Below, piece after piece: positions 17,057 to 25,298 of a DNA stretch of 64,000 bases. The notes under the pieces were generated by a model that was not told where the DNA came from, searched no databases, and worked only from the letters and a program-made list of their open reading frames with translations. A program made the position numbers and the translations under genes. Position 1 is the stretch's first letter, and each line of letters begins with the position of its first letter. The stretch comes from Methylorubrum extorquens (lineage in GTDB: Bacteria > Pseudomonadota > Alphaproteobacteria > Rhizobiales > Beijerinckiaceae): assembly GCF_024169925.1 (NCBI RefSeq), contig NZ_JALJXF010000001.1, positions 1,556,001-1,620,000 on the forward strand, read 5' to 3'.

Positions 17057-17542
17057 TCAGAACACGAACTTCCAGTCGATTCGCTTCATGGGGGCACCTG
17101 CGTCGGCCAGAGCCGCCGAGCACATCACCACGATGTCCTGCATGATCGGCGTGGTCCCCGCCCGCACGGGGTTCGGCTTGACCATGAAGCACAGGCCCGT
17201 GGCCGGCCAGTGCCGCTGCTTGTCGGGGGCGCCGACGGTCATCAGCGTCACGTGCGTCAGGCGGAGCACGTAGCCGTAGGCATTCTCCATGTCGGGTGTC
17301 TGGGCAGTCGCGAAGTTGATCACCATCTCCGGCTTGGTCTGGGCCGCACGGTAGCCGGTGACGAAGTTGACCTCGCCCTTGCCGTCATCGACGAGGCGGA
17401 AGTCGTGGTTGCAGGAGGCGGGCTTTCCGTCGAGCTTGAGTTCGAGGCAGCCGCCGGACTTGATCTCGTCGACCGGCGGGTTGGCCCGGGCCGGGTGGGC
17501 GGCCAGCAGCAACAGGCCGAGCGGCAGCGTCGCGCGCATCAT
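17057..17542 (-). CDS. Hypothetical exported protein
   Basis: 161 residues with a clear Sec signal (MMRATLPLGLLLLAAHPARA, cleavage after A-R-A). The mature part has three or four cysteines (GGCLELKLDGKPASCNHDF, GLCFMVKP, VVMCSAAL) that could form periplasmic disulfides. No family recognised. It is first in a possible minus-strand run 17057-17542, 16590-17042, 15868-16572, with short gaps of 14 and 17 bp. Confidence 0.6.
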   Translation of the reverse strand: MMRATLPLGLLLLAAHPARANPPVDEIKSGGCLELKLDGKPASCNHDFRLVDDGKGEVNFVTGYRAAQTKPEMVINFATAQTPDMENAYGYVLRLTHVTLMTVGAPDKQRHWPATGLCFMVKPNPVRAGTTPIMQDIVVMCSAALADAGAPMKRIDWKFVF

Positions 17543-17620
17543 GAGGGTGATCCGTCGAAAAGAGAGTAGGGGGACGCCGGACGGCCCAGGCGCGGAGGCG
17601 CCCGGCCGATATCGGAAGGG

Positions 17621-18022
17621 TCAGCGGCGGGTCAGCGCGCCAGCGAAGGCGCAGGACGTCCCGTGAAAATCACCGCAGCCCTGCTCCTCCATCCGCACGC
17701 GCTTACGGTCAGAGCCGAAGCGCAGTGTCAGAGTGCAGATCTCCTCCGAGCCGCTCCCCTTGCGGTTCAATATCAGCACCCCGGCGCCACCGGGCTTGGC
17801 AAGACCGCGCAGCTCGCCGGTGCATTCATTCGGAATCGCCGTCTCGGCAACGACGAAGTGGGTGCCGCTGCCGTCACCCAGCTCAAACACCTGCAGATCG
17901 AGCCGTCCCTCGCCGCGGCCTTGGTAACGTCCTTCAAAGGGCGAGTCGGCCTGAGCCGGCATCGCGGTGACGGCGAGCGCGACCAGTACGCCGAAACGCA
18001 GGGCAGTCGTGGCGGCATGCAT
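17621..18022 (-). CDS. Hypothetical exported protein
   Basis: I prefer the ATG at 18022 (MHAATTALRFGVLVALAVTA), which gives a normal signal peptide ending M-P-A-Q-A; upstream in-frame starts give an Arg-rich extension. The mature part reads SPFEGRYQGRGEGRLDLQVF, then AETAIPNECTGELRG, EEICTLTLRFG and MEEQGCGDFHGTSCAFAG, a small beta-rich protein with four or five cysteines. It resembles periplasmic lysozyme-inhibitor-sized proteins, but I cannot assign a family. It is 78 bp upstream of the next exported protein. Confidence 0.6.
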   Translation of the reverse strand: MHAATTALRFGVLVALAVTAMPAQADSPFEGRYQGRGEGRLDLQVFELGDGSGTHFVVAETAIPNECTGELRGLAKPGGAGVLILNRKGSGSEEICTLTLRFGSDRKRVRMEEQGCGDFHGTSCAFAGALTRR

Positions 18023-18196
18023 ATGCCTGCGAACGCGTGGCCTGCGGCCGATCGAGGTGGGCTGACGGGCCGTGAGGAACATGACGAAGGGTCTCGCGGA
18101 AGCTCCGGCGGAGCCGAGGATAGGTATTCCCGTTCCCCACCCCGCGAATTTACCGCCGGCTGCAGATTCCCGCTGCGGCCGGCGGTCGCACCCTGA

Positions 18197-19294
18197 TCAG
18201 ACCGGGCTGGATGTCAGATCCTTCGGACGGCGGAAGGCAGCTGTACCTTTGCCCGGCCGGCCGACCGCGTAGACTCGCAGGTTGTGCTGGCTTCTCAGGC
18301 TCTCGGTGATCGTCCCGACCGCGCCGTCCCTCTGGTCCGCGTCGAAGCCGAACAAGACAAGGCGCGGCTCAGAGTCGACCTGCAGCCGGCGTGCGCCGGA
18401 GGCCACCTCGACCACGAGCGGATCGCGCTGCGGCAGCGCAGTTACTTCGAGGCCGCGGGCCAGTCGCACCGTGCGGCGCAGGGTGTCGAGGCGGACGAGG
18501 TCGCGGCACAAGGCGGGGTAACTCGTAGCGAGGCGGTCGGCCTCGTGCTTCAGCGTGGCACGGTAGCGCTCAACCTGCCCGACGATGGCTGGGATCGATC
18601 TGGAGCGCAGCGCAGGGTTTGTCGCGAGCTTGGCCTCGTGAAAGACGAGCCATGCCTCACCGGCCACGCCCCGCTCCTCCAGGCTCGCTACGTCGAGCCG
18701 ATCCTGCCGCGTTGGGGCCACACCCGCGTCCGCGTCAGGGGATTGAAGTGCGGCGTCCACCTCCGCCTGAGCTCCGTCAGGCTCGGCCGCTGTGTCGAGT
18801 GGTGCCCCGGTCAGTGAAACCTCGACATCGACGACGTTCGGGCTGGCCTGCGCAAGCGTGTGCACCCCGGTCTTCTCCAGACCGGCGAGCGGCGTCGCGG
18901 CCCGCTTCATTTCTGCCAGCGTCGCGGGGCCTTCGTAGCGGGTCCAGACCGCTGCAGCCGGATCGAGACCGAAGCCGCCATCCGCGGCAAGGCGGGTCAT
19001 GGCCTGGCGCTGGCGCACAAGGTACTTCACGTGCGTCTCGGCCGCGACGCCCTCGCTCGCTGGGGTGATCCGGAAGAGTGAGGCGCCGCGGTAGTAGACG
19101 TTGAGCGACCGGTTCCGGACCGCCAGCAGCAGGTCCGGGTCGGCGAGCACATCAGCCCACCACGCTCCGTTCGGCGCGTCCGCCAGAGCTTCGAGGGCGG
19201 CGAGGAAGGGCTCGCCCAGGCTTCGGTACGAAACGACAGCCGTACCGCTTCCGGGGGCGTTCTCCACGCTACTCATGCCGCCGTCTCCCACCAT
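18197..19294 (-). CDS. PD-(D/E)XK-like protein paired with an MBL hydrolase
   Basis: 365 residues. The N-terminal half has LLAVRNRSLNVYYRGASLF (residues 56-74), a beta-rich motif. The C-terminal half has the nuclease-like series D201 in RQDRLDVASLE, E220-A-K222 in LVFHEAKLATN, then IPAIVGQVERYRATL (234-248). The order D...E-x-K followed by a Q-x-x-x-Y helix is characteristic of PD-(D/E)XK enzymes. The gene starts 22 bp inside the end of the upstream MBL gene, so they are translationally coupled. Nuclease function is inferred from motif spacing and needs structural confirmation. Confidence 0.5.
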   Translation of the reverse strand: MVGDGGMSSVENAPGSGTAVVSYRSLGEPFLAALEALADAPNGAWWADVLADPDLLLAVRNRSLNVYYRGASLFRITPASEGVAAETHVKYLVRQRQAMTRLAADGGFGLDPAAAVWTRYEGPATLAEMKRAATPLAGLEKTGVHTLAQASPNVVDVEVSLTGAPLDTAAEPDGAQAEVDAALQSPDADAGVAPTRQDRLDVASLEERGVAGEAWLVFHEAKLATNPALRSRSIPAIVGQVERYRATLKHEADRLATSYPALCRDLVRLDTLRRTVRLARGLEVTALPQRDPLVVEVASGARRLQVDSEPRLVLFGFDADQRDGAVGTITESLRSQHNLRVYAVGRPGKGTAAFRRPKDLTSSPV

Positions 19295-20523
19295 TGTCCG
19301 TCCTCTCTGATCGTGACGCGTGACCCGAACAGCGCCGGGAAGCGCTCGGGTTCGAAGGTGTGGACCGGAACGAGCTGGCGCGGCGCGATCGCCCCTGCCA
19401 GGCGCTTAAGGTCCGGGATGCTGGCGTGGCCCGAGGTGTGGGCGTGGCTGAGCGGAATGGCGCGGGTAGCCAGATCGGTGACGAGAGCTTGGCCTCGGGG
19501 CTGGCCGAGGTAGCCGGCCCACTGCGACCAGATTGCCCGTGCGCCGGTGAGACAGTCGGCTCGGTCGAGGTCGGGCAGCAGCGAGTGGCGGAACAGCAGG
19601 GCGGCGCGGGGCGCGATTGCCGCGAGTTGTTCGCCGTAGATGCGGTTGGCTCCATGCCGCTCGATCAGGTCGAAGCGGCCCGTGCGCTTGATCCGCACGC
19701 GCTGGTGCTGGGGCACGAAGACACTGACGCCCGACCAGTCGGATTGTGGGATGCGCGGGTTGCCAGTCGCGGCCACCACCTCGGCGGCGTAGAGGTCGAG
19801 CACCAAAGTGCGGCCGGTGCGCTTGCATGCGCGGTAGAGGGAGACGACGCGGTCGATGTTTTGAGCCGAGACCGCCACCAGCGCCAGGCCTTCGGTGTCG
19901 GCGAACAGGCTGACGAAGCGGTCCTCGATGTCCGCCTCGGTCGGGAAGATGCAGTCGTCGTCGAGGCGGCCGAGGCTCGATCCCTCCAGCAGCAGCGTGT
20001 CGATCTCGAGGGGCGGGTCGCGCACGAGGCGCTCGAACAGCGCGCCCTTGCGCCCGTGTGCGCGAAGGTCGCCGGAGTACAGCAGCCGCTGCCCGCCGGC
20101 CTCCACCAGTAGGGCGTAGGCGTCGTAGGCCGAGTGGTCGACTAGGATCGGCGTGACGGTGAACGGGCCAAAGCTGAGCGCCTGCCCGTCGGTGAAGGTG
20201 ACGGTGTTCGTGGGGACATAGCTGTCCGGGACGAAGGCGGCGGCGGCTCGGAGGATGCGCAAGGTCGCGTCGCCCATCGCCACGGGCAGGTCCGGCCCGG
20301 CGAGGTGACTTAGTCCGACGTGGTCGCGGTGGCCGTGGCTGAGAACGACCGCGAGGAGATCACCACCGCCGGCGAGTCCGTCAATCGTCGGGTGGCGGCT
20401 CGTGTCGGCAGGATCTCCGTCCAGCGGCAGGCCGAGATCGAGCAGCAGCCGGGCCCCATCGTGCTCCAGCTCGACGCAGGTGCCACCAATCTCGCGCGTG
20501 CCGCGGTGGATGCGCACCTGCAT
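19273..20523 (-). CDS. Metallo-beta-lactamase-fold hydrolase (RNase J/CPSF-like)
   Basis: 416 residues. The metal-binding signature H63-G-H65-R-D67-H68 is intact, with H130 in LVDHSAYDAYAL and D152 in LYSGDLRAHGRKG completing the di-zinc site. The C-terminal HTSGHASIPDLKRLAGAI and QLVPVHTFEPERF are the beta-CASP-type motifs of RNase J and related exonucleases. A likely nuclease rather than a lactamase. It is the promoter-proximal gene of a pair with the PD-(D/E)XK-like protein and is divergent from an XRE regulator 107 bp away. Family assignment is strong; substrate unknown. Confidence 0.85.
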   Translation of the reverse strand: MQVRIHRGTREIGGTCVELEHDGARLLLDLGLPLDGDPADTSRHPTIDGLAGGGDLLAVVLSHGHRDHVGLSHLAGPDLPVAMGDATLRILRAAAAFVPDSYVPTNTVTFTDGQALSFGPFTVTPILVDHSAYDAYALLVEAGGQRLLYSGDLRAHGRKGALFERLVRDPPLEIDTLLLEGSSLGRLDDDCIFPTEADIEDRFVSLFADTEGLALVAVSAQNIDRVVSLYRACKRTGRTLVLDLYAAEVVAATGNPRIPQSDWSGVSVFVPQHQRVRIKRTGRFDLIERHGANRIYGEQLAAIAPRAALLFRHSLLPDLDRADCLTGARAIWSQWAGYLGQPRGQALVTDLATRAIPLSHAHTSGHASIPDLKRLAGAIAPRQLVPVHTFEPERFPALFGSRVTIREDGQWWETAA

Positions 20524-20579
20524 CGTGCCCCTGTGCCCCTTACGGTCTCCAGCCGCGTCACGAGCTTAGATTTAATGTG

Positions 20580-20591
20580 TGGCTATAGCCA
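20580..20591. promoter_or_regulatory. Palindrome between divergent MBL and XRE genes (possible operator)
   Basis: TGGCTATAGCCA is a perfect 12-bp palindrome in the 106-bp gap between the divergent starts at 20523 and 20630, next to an A/T-rich TTAGATTTAATG. Its position suits autoregulation by the XRE protein and control of the MBL pair. No direct evidence of binding. Confidence 0.45.
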
Positions 20592-20629
20592 GTGGTTAGA
20601 TAGCCCGCGCTGGCCGCTGATCCTGGCCT

Positions 20630-20887
20630 ATGAAGGGTCGGGCATTGGTGGCGTGGAACCTACGCCGGGTGCGTGTGGCGCAGGGCTTGAGTCAGGAGCG
20701 GCTAGCGGCGGACGCCGGCGTGGATCGGGCGTATCTCGGCGGGCTTGAGCGACAGGCAGAGAACCCGACGGTTGATCTGCTCGACAAGGTCGCCGAGGCG
20801 CTTGCCGTACCGCTGGGGGAGCTGTTCGTTGCACCGGCTGAGGGCGCAACGCCGCCCCTGCCGCTGCGCGCCGGCCGTCGTCGCTGA
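20630..20887 (+). CDS. XRE-family transcriptional regulator
   Basis: 85 residues. A single Cro/CI-type helix-turn-helix occupies residues 6-65: LRRVRVAQGLSQERLAADAG followed by VDRAYLGGLERQAENPTVDL and LDKVAEALAVPLGELF. There is no effector domain. It is divergent from the MBL/PD-(D/E)XK pair and the palindrome between them is a candidate operator. Small XRE proteins often control defence or toxin genes beside them. Confidence 0.85.
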   Translation: MKGRALVAWNLRRVRVAQGLSQERLAADAGVDRAYLGGLERQAENPTVDLLDKVAEALAVPLGELFVAPAEGATPPLPLRAGRRR

Positions 20888-21262
20888 TGGGTGATCAGTA
20901 CATGCGCGGACATTGCAGAGGCGATGTGGCCGCTTGGGGCTTCCCCGCTGGCGGTATGTTGTCTTGCCTGACGCGTACCCAAAACGAGGTTTACTGGCCG
21001 CTGCCGGCGCGGCCAGAGGATAAATACATCAATAAATTCAGATATATATCAAGGCACCCTGGTCTGCCCATCTGATGACGGACGTGCATAAAAGGATCCC
21101 TGGCCGTGCATTAGGTTCAGAGACCCGTAATACACGCGAAGGACGTATACGGGGTCTGGGGGTCACTTTCGGACCGATTCTACTGGCACCGGCGTGACGC
21201 CGACGCCTCTGTAGCTGCGTCGTCCCGCCGGTGCAGAACCGCGATTAGGTGCAGAACCGCGA
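20888..21262. other. About 375 bp without a gene; A/T-rich patch and tandem repeat
   Basis: Positions 21018-21055 are markedly A/T-rich (ATAAATACATCAATAAATTC and ATATATATC). An 18-bp tandem repeat lies at the right end (separate entry). No RNA gene recognised. The XRE gene ends from the left and the clamp-like gene from the right, so this is a convergent spacer. Confidence 0.4.
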
Positions 21263-21265
21263 TCA
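21230..21265. repeat. 18-bp tandem repeat, two units plus a partial third
   Basis: The unit GGTGCAGAACCGCGATTA (21230-21247) is followed by GGTGCAGAACCGCGATCA (21248-21265) and then GGTGC. The stop codon of the clamp-like gene lies inside the second unit. It may be a slippage product or a binding site. Confidence 0.7.
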
Positions 21266-22960
21266 GGTGCGGGGCTGCAACGGAGCGTCCCAACGTTTGG
21301 ATCGGCGCGGCGGCAGACCGTGCGTATCGTCTTGCGTCCCTGACGCCAGGACGTAGTCCGTCCGGTGCTCCGCCATGGCCTCCGATACGAGGAGGGCCTT
21401 GTCTTCAAGGAACTCGAGACACAGGAGGCCGCTGCGTAGGGAGCGTAGGGCACCTCGTAGATCGGACACGACATAACGGCCGAGCTCGATTGCTGGTGCC
21501 GGATCGTGCCATGCAGAGGCCTCTCCTGCCTGTTCGCGCTCCAGATTGAGTATGTGGGAGGATCGGCTCAGGCGACCGCGGAGATTGGAGGCCTGTTCGG
21601 GGTCCATCATGACACTGCAGCAGTCGTTCCTGAAGCGATTCGCTGCCCATGCAGCGTCCATCCCAAGAGCGATCTGCCCGTCAACGAGGGCGATCCGGAG
21701 TTTAAGCTGCAGGCGCCGCTGGCCGTCCGAGTTAGCGCTTGCGGTGAGCAGGGCGATGTCGACGAGTCGGGAGAGTTCCGCGTGTTCGCACTGCATCGCC
21801 AGGGTCGGCTGCAAGGACGAGCGGGGATTGATTACGGGAAAGGTGTCGAACGGTTGCGTAAGGTAGATAGTGAGCCGAGGGTCCTGGATCACACACGTCC
21901 TGCCCGAGCTGCGGAACGTCGTCGCGGTCGGGTCGAGATGGCGCATGAGGGATGTGAGTTTCGAGATGTCTGACTCGGCGACACGGAAGGACAGTCCGGC
22001 GAGCGCTGGGTCGCTGTGGAAGGCATACATCCGTTGGTTTGACGCGCAGGCGATCCGGTCTTCGATCGCGACTTGGCTCAACTTAGGTAAGGCGTCGATC
22101 CTTGTCGCTGCTGCGGGCTTGGCAGCGCGCAGGGCGGTTGAGACTCGATCGGGGAAGATCTGGATTGGATCGCTCAGTTCAAGATTATCCTCCCACGGCA
22201 TGCCCGTGTCCGTCGGAGCGAAAAAATTAAGCTCAGTGTCGCCATAGAGCAGCCGGCCGTCTGATGTCTGCGACTTCATGGTCCAGTGTGCTGGCTCGTC
22301 CGGGACGCTCTGATAGATGGCGCGCGGCGCCAGGCTTCGATTGGACGATTGAGGTCGAGTAGAGGTCTTCTTCGGCTTCGATTTGTTTTTGACAACCTGC
22401 AGTGCTGCTAGCCGCAGGATCTGGGCAGGAATTTGCATCCGACCAGCCCCGCTTGAGTTCGTACCACCAGCAAACGGAACCCGAACTTGGCAGCGAATCG
22501 AACCGTTGCAGAAGTCGAAGCGCAACCCATCCGGGGTGACTTCGCATGGCACCCTGGTTTCCACGTCCTTCCCGTCTGGTTCCGCTGCGACGGGCATGGG
22601 TAGCATTGTGGCGGTGACGTCACGTAGCTGCAGCAGGTCGATGTGATAGGTTTGAAAGCGGATTCCATCCTCCGGTTCTCCAGCCTCCTGCATGTCCTCC
22701 GACGGACCGCAGTCTTTTCCGCCGCCCATACCGCTGCAGTCGAAGAGGGCCGATGCCGGTTGATCGACCTGCGTATCGACCGCGGTGGAGCTGGCATCGA
22801 CATCCATCGACGAATCGGCCCCCTGGGGATCCGAAGTCGGTGGGAGTACGAAGTGCGGCCCAGGTTGGTGCGCGGGCGCGGCGCCTGCCAGCGTGGGACC
22901 GAACGCGGGGGCGGCGACTGGCAGCGCTGCGGGCGTGGTATCGGGGTCAGCGTCTGTCAT
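21263..22960 (-). CDS. Diverged DNA sliding-clamp (DnaN/beta)-like protein
   Basis: 565 residues with a Pro/Ala-rich disordered N-terminus of about 95. The rest follows the beta-clamp pattern. The end of domain 1 reads IRCQVRVPFAGG then GRMQIPAQILRLAALQ (155-189). Domain 2 has ACASNQRMYAFHSD at 304-317, in the place of the clamp signature T-D-G-H-R-L-A, then RVAESDISKLTSLMRHLDP (326-344) and LTIYLTQPFDTFPVI (363-377), matching the beta strand and the G-R-F-P-D-Y region. Domain 3 begins at about 383 (LQPTLAMQCEHAELSRLVDI). It is longer than DnaN (about 370) because of insertions. It is the last gene of an operon with a clamp loader, which strongly supports the idea. This is a pattern-level call without a database search. 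Confidence 0.6.
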   Translation of the reverse strand: MTDADPDTTPAALPVAAPAFGPTLAGAAPAHQPGPHFVLPPTSDPQGADSSMDVDASSTAVDTQVDQPASALFDCSGMGGGKDCGPSEDMQEAGEPEDGIRFQTYHIDLLQLRDVTATMLPMPVAAEPDGKDVETRVPCEVTPDGLRFDFCNGSIRCQVRVPFAGGTNSSGAGRMQIPAQILRLAALQVVKNKSKPKKTSTRPQSSNRSLAPRAIYQSVPDEPAHWTMKSQTSDGRLLYGDTELNFFAPTDTGMPWEDNLELSDPIQIFPDRVSTALRAAKPAAATRIDALPKLSQVAIEDRIACASNQRMYAFHSDPALAGLSFRVAESDISKLTSLMRHLDPTATTFRSSGRTCVIQDPRLTIYLTQPFDTFPVINPRSSLQPTLAMQCEHAELSRLVDIALLTASANSDGQRRLQLKLRIALVDGQIALGMDAAWAANRFRNDCCSVMMDPEQASNLRGRLSRSSHILNLEREQAGEASAWHDPAPAIELGRYVVSDLRGALRSLRSGLLCLEFLEDKALLVSEAMAEHRTDYVLASGTQDDTHGLPPRRSKRWDAPLQPRT

Positions 22961-22985
22961 GATCTTCCTTCGTGTTGATGGGTTG

Positions 22986-24089
22986 TCACAAGAGCTTCCC
23001 GTCGCCGGGAGCGGACTGTTCTCCCGTCAGTGACCACCATCCGCCCCAGGACCGGGGCCGCAGTTCAGCCCGCCAGCTGCAGCGGACCTCGAGATCCGCA
23101 AACGCTGCGGCTCGGCGCGCGCGCACTAGGGCGTTGGGTCCGTCGGGGTACAGCGCATCGATGCGGGCGCGGAACTCGACGCGCGCCGCGCGCTCTGCCG
23201 ATCGGGCGCGGTGTTCGTCGAGTTCCCATCCAGAGAAGAGCCACGCCCAGGCGCGATCCTGCATTGGGTTGAGGAAGCCCATACCGTCCGCCGCCGCTCT
23301 CCGTCGTGCTTCTGGGGCGATCGAGTCCGAGGTGCTGATGCGCTGGGCGGCGTCGATCGCGCCGATCGCACGCCGCTCTGATACGGGCACACCAAGCAGA
23401 TCGATCAGGGGGCGCCGAACATCCTCCTCGTCCCAGTCGTAGATGTTGGGGTCGAGGCCACGCAGGAGCCGCCGGAACGAGGTGGCGTGGTAAGCGACCC
23501 GCTCGTCCCGCTTCGTCGCACGGCAGACTGCCACTTGAGCTTGGGGCGCGGGGCGGCGCCGGGTCGTCTTGAAGTCTTCCTCCGCCCAGGAGGTGAAATC
23601 GACGAGGCGGTGGTCAGGGACGACATGCGCGGCGAGTTCGGTGACGAAGCGTCCCTTACCGGTCATTTCGTGAACGGAGAGGAACGGAAAGTCGTCCTGA
23701 CCGCGCCGCTTGAGGAGGGCCCGAGCGCGACGGCAGAAATCCGTGATGGCCGCGCTCGCGACGGATCCCGCGTGCGCCGCGTCGGGGCCGTGGTCGAACG
23801 TCACCCGGACGTTGAGCAGGCGTCCGGTGTCTTGTGCGAGGAAGGAGGCGGCGATGTACAGGTCGCGGGCTTGGCTGGCGTTCAGGTACGGCTGCCGCCG
23901 CTCGACCCGCGAGCGCGTCTTGGCTCGCTCGTGCGCGGCAAGCCTGCGGCGACAGCGGGGGAGAATGGGAGACGCCGTCGGCGGAAGATCATGGTCGGTG
24001 GCCGGATGTACGCGCTCTGGCCCCTCGCGCGCTGCGCCAAGCAGGTCGTAGAACCCAGTCAGACGGAGGATGAGTTCGTCTTGCGTCAC
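22986..24089 (-). CDS. Putative replication-initiator-like protein (middle gene of the clamp operon)
   Basis: I choose the GTG at 24089 because it overlaps the upstream stop as GTGA; a TTG at 24104 is also in frame. About 367 residues. LLNVRVTFD (91-99), a helical stretch ending CRRARALLKRRG, FPFLSVHEMTGKGRF (134-148) and TELAAHVVPDH (150-160) follow the order of the first motifs of HUH/rolling-circle Rep proteins, but only one histidine of the H-x-H pair is present. A Tyr-containing helix follows (RVAYHATSFRRLLRG). It could be a degenerate Rep or an unrelated nucleic-acid-binding protein. The gap to the clamp gene is 25 bp. Confidence 0.4.
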   Translation of the reverse strand: MTQDELILRLTGFYDLLGAAREGPERVHPATDHDLPPTASPILPRCRRRLAAHERAKTRSRVERRQPYLNASQARDLYIAASFLAQDTGRLLNVRVTFDHGPDAAHAGSVASAAITDFCRRARALLKRRGQDDFPFLSVHEMTGKGRFVTELAAHVVPDHRLVDFTSWAEEDFKTTRRRPAPQAQVAVCRATKRDERVAYHATSFRRLLRGLDPNIYDWDEEDVRRPLIDLLGVPVSERRAIGAIDAAQRISTSDSIAPEARRRAAADGMGFLNPMQDRAWAWLFSGWELDEHRARSAERAARVEFRARIDALYPDGPNALVRARRAAAFADLEVRCSWRAELRPRSWGGWWSLTGEQSAPGDGKLL

Positions 24090-25189
24090 TGGGCCGTCCC
24101 CCAAAAGCGCGCACAGTCCTCCAGGTACGCTGCGAGGGACGAGGTTTCCGGACGGCGAGCGTCGAAGCGCGCTACCAACGCCTCACGACGCTCTACGGGG
24201 AGGTCGTTCACCGGATCGTAGGCCTTACCGATATGCCGGACGTGAGAAAGGCTTAGGCGGAGCAGGAAGCGCTGCATCGTGGCACGCTTCTCATCAGGGC
24301 TTCCGGGCGCCTCCACGAAGGCAGCGATGGCGCCCGATAAATCGTCATCGAGCAGAGCTTCGGCACAGCGCAGGCAGGCCGCGAGGGGATCGGGGAACAG
24401 CCGGCGGACCGTGGCCACGGTCAGCGGACCCGCGGTTATGCATCGGTCGAGCGCTGCCGCCACCTCGCGGTAGCTCACCCCCTCATGTGCTGCCAGAAGG
24501 TCGAGCGCGGCTGGTTCATATGCCTCCGGTCCCAAGCCCCACCCCACCTCGCATCGCCGGCGGAGGTAACGCAGGCGGTCCACTGTACAGGCCGGACGTA
24601 GCCGGACGTGGCGGCAGCGCGTCAGGAGGGCGGTGCCGAGCTTGTCCGGCTCCGTGGTGGCAAGAATGTAGATCGCGTGAGGTGCGGGCTCTTCAAGGTC
24701 CTTGAGGAGCGCGTCTTTCCCCGCGCGGGAGGTGCGGTGCGCTTCGTCGGCAAAGCCTACTTTGAAACGCCCGAGGGGTGAGCGGCGCATCAGCGCCACC
24801 AGGTGGGACATCGCATCGACGCCGGTGTACTCGGCCGCACTAATCTCGACGTAGTCGTCGATTCCACGTGGCGGATTCTCCCGGAATGCATTGCAGATGG
24901 CGCAGGCCCCACAGGCCTCGTGGCCTTCGTTCCGGTTCCAGCACAGGGCGACGTTTCCCAGGATGCGCGCGATCGTCGTCTTCCCGATCCCACTAACGCC
25001 GCTCAGGAGCAGCGTCCGGCAGCGCGGCTTCGAGTTGGCCGCGCTGAGCGCATCCTCCAGGAAGGATCGGATCGCGCCGATTGCCTCCTCCTGACCGCTC
25101 ATGTCCTCGAAGCTGCGCGGACGATCGAGGAACGCGGCCTGCGCGGGGACAGGGCGCCGCCACGCGGAATCCGAAGGGTCACTCGACAT
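24086..25189 (-). CDS. DnaX-like clamp-loader AAA+ ATPase
   Basis: 367 residues, closely patterned on the DNA polymerase III tau/gamma subunit. Walker A is GVSGIGKTT (64-72). The zinc module is C83, C93, C96 and C99, with the C-G-x-C-x-x-C spacing of DnaX. VEISAAEYTGVDAM (114-127) matches the E-I-D-A-A-S-N-T-G-V-D segment. Walker B is FADEAH (146-151), followed by KDALLKDLEEP, sensor 1 ILATTEPDKL (175-184), and T-R-C (190-192) in place of the S-R-C arginine finger. It lacks the long tau C-terminus. It is first in a three-gene operon with a Rep-like and a clamp-like gene. The housekeeping dnaX is expected elsewhere in the genome, so this is an element-encoded paralogue. Confidence 0.85.
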   Translation of the reverse strand: MSSDPSDSAWRRPVPAQAAFLDRPRSFEDMSGQEEAIGAIRSFLEDALSAANSKPRCRTLLLSGVSGIGKTTIARILGNVALCWNRNEGHEACGACAICNAFRENPPRGIDDYVEISAAEYTGVDAMSHLVALMRRSPLGRFKVGFADEAHRTSRAGKDALLKDLEEPAPHAIYILATTEPDKLGTALLTRCRHVRLRPACTVDRLRYLRRRCEVGWGLGPEAYEPAALDLLAAHEGVSYREVAAALDRCITAGPLTVATVRRLFPDPLAACLRCAEALLDDDLSGAIAAFVEAPGSPDEKRATMQRFLLRLSLSHVRHIGKAYDPVNDLPVERREALVARFDARRPETSSLAAYLEDCARFWGTAQ

Positions 25190-25298
25190 GGTCGGCGCGC
25201 TCCCGATGGGTTTGCGGCATAGGTGGCCGATCGATGAACCCGGGTGACGGGCATCGTGGTGGGTTAGCCGTTCCTGTGAAGGCTCGTGCGGGTCCCTA

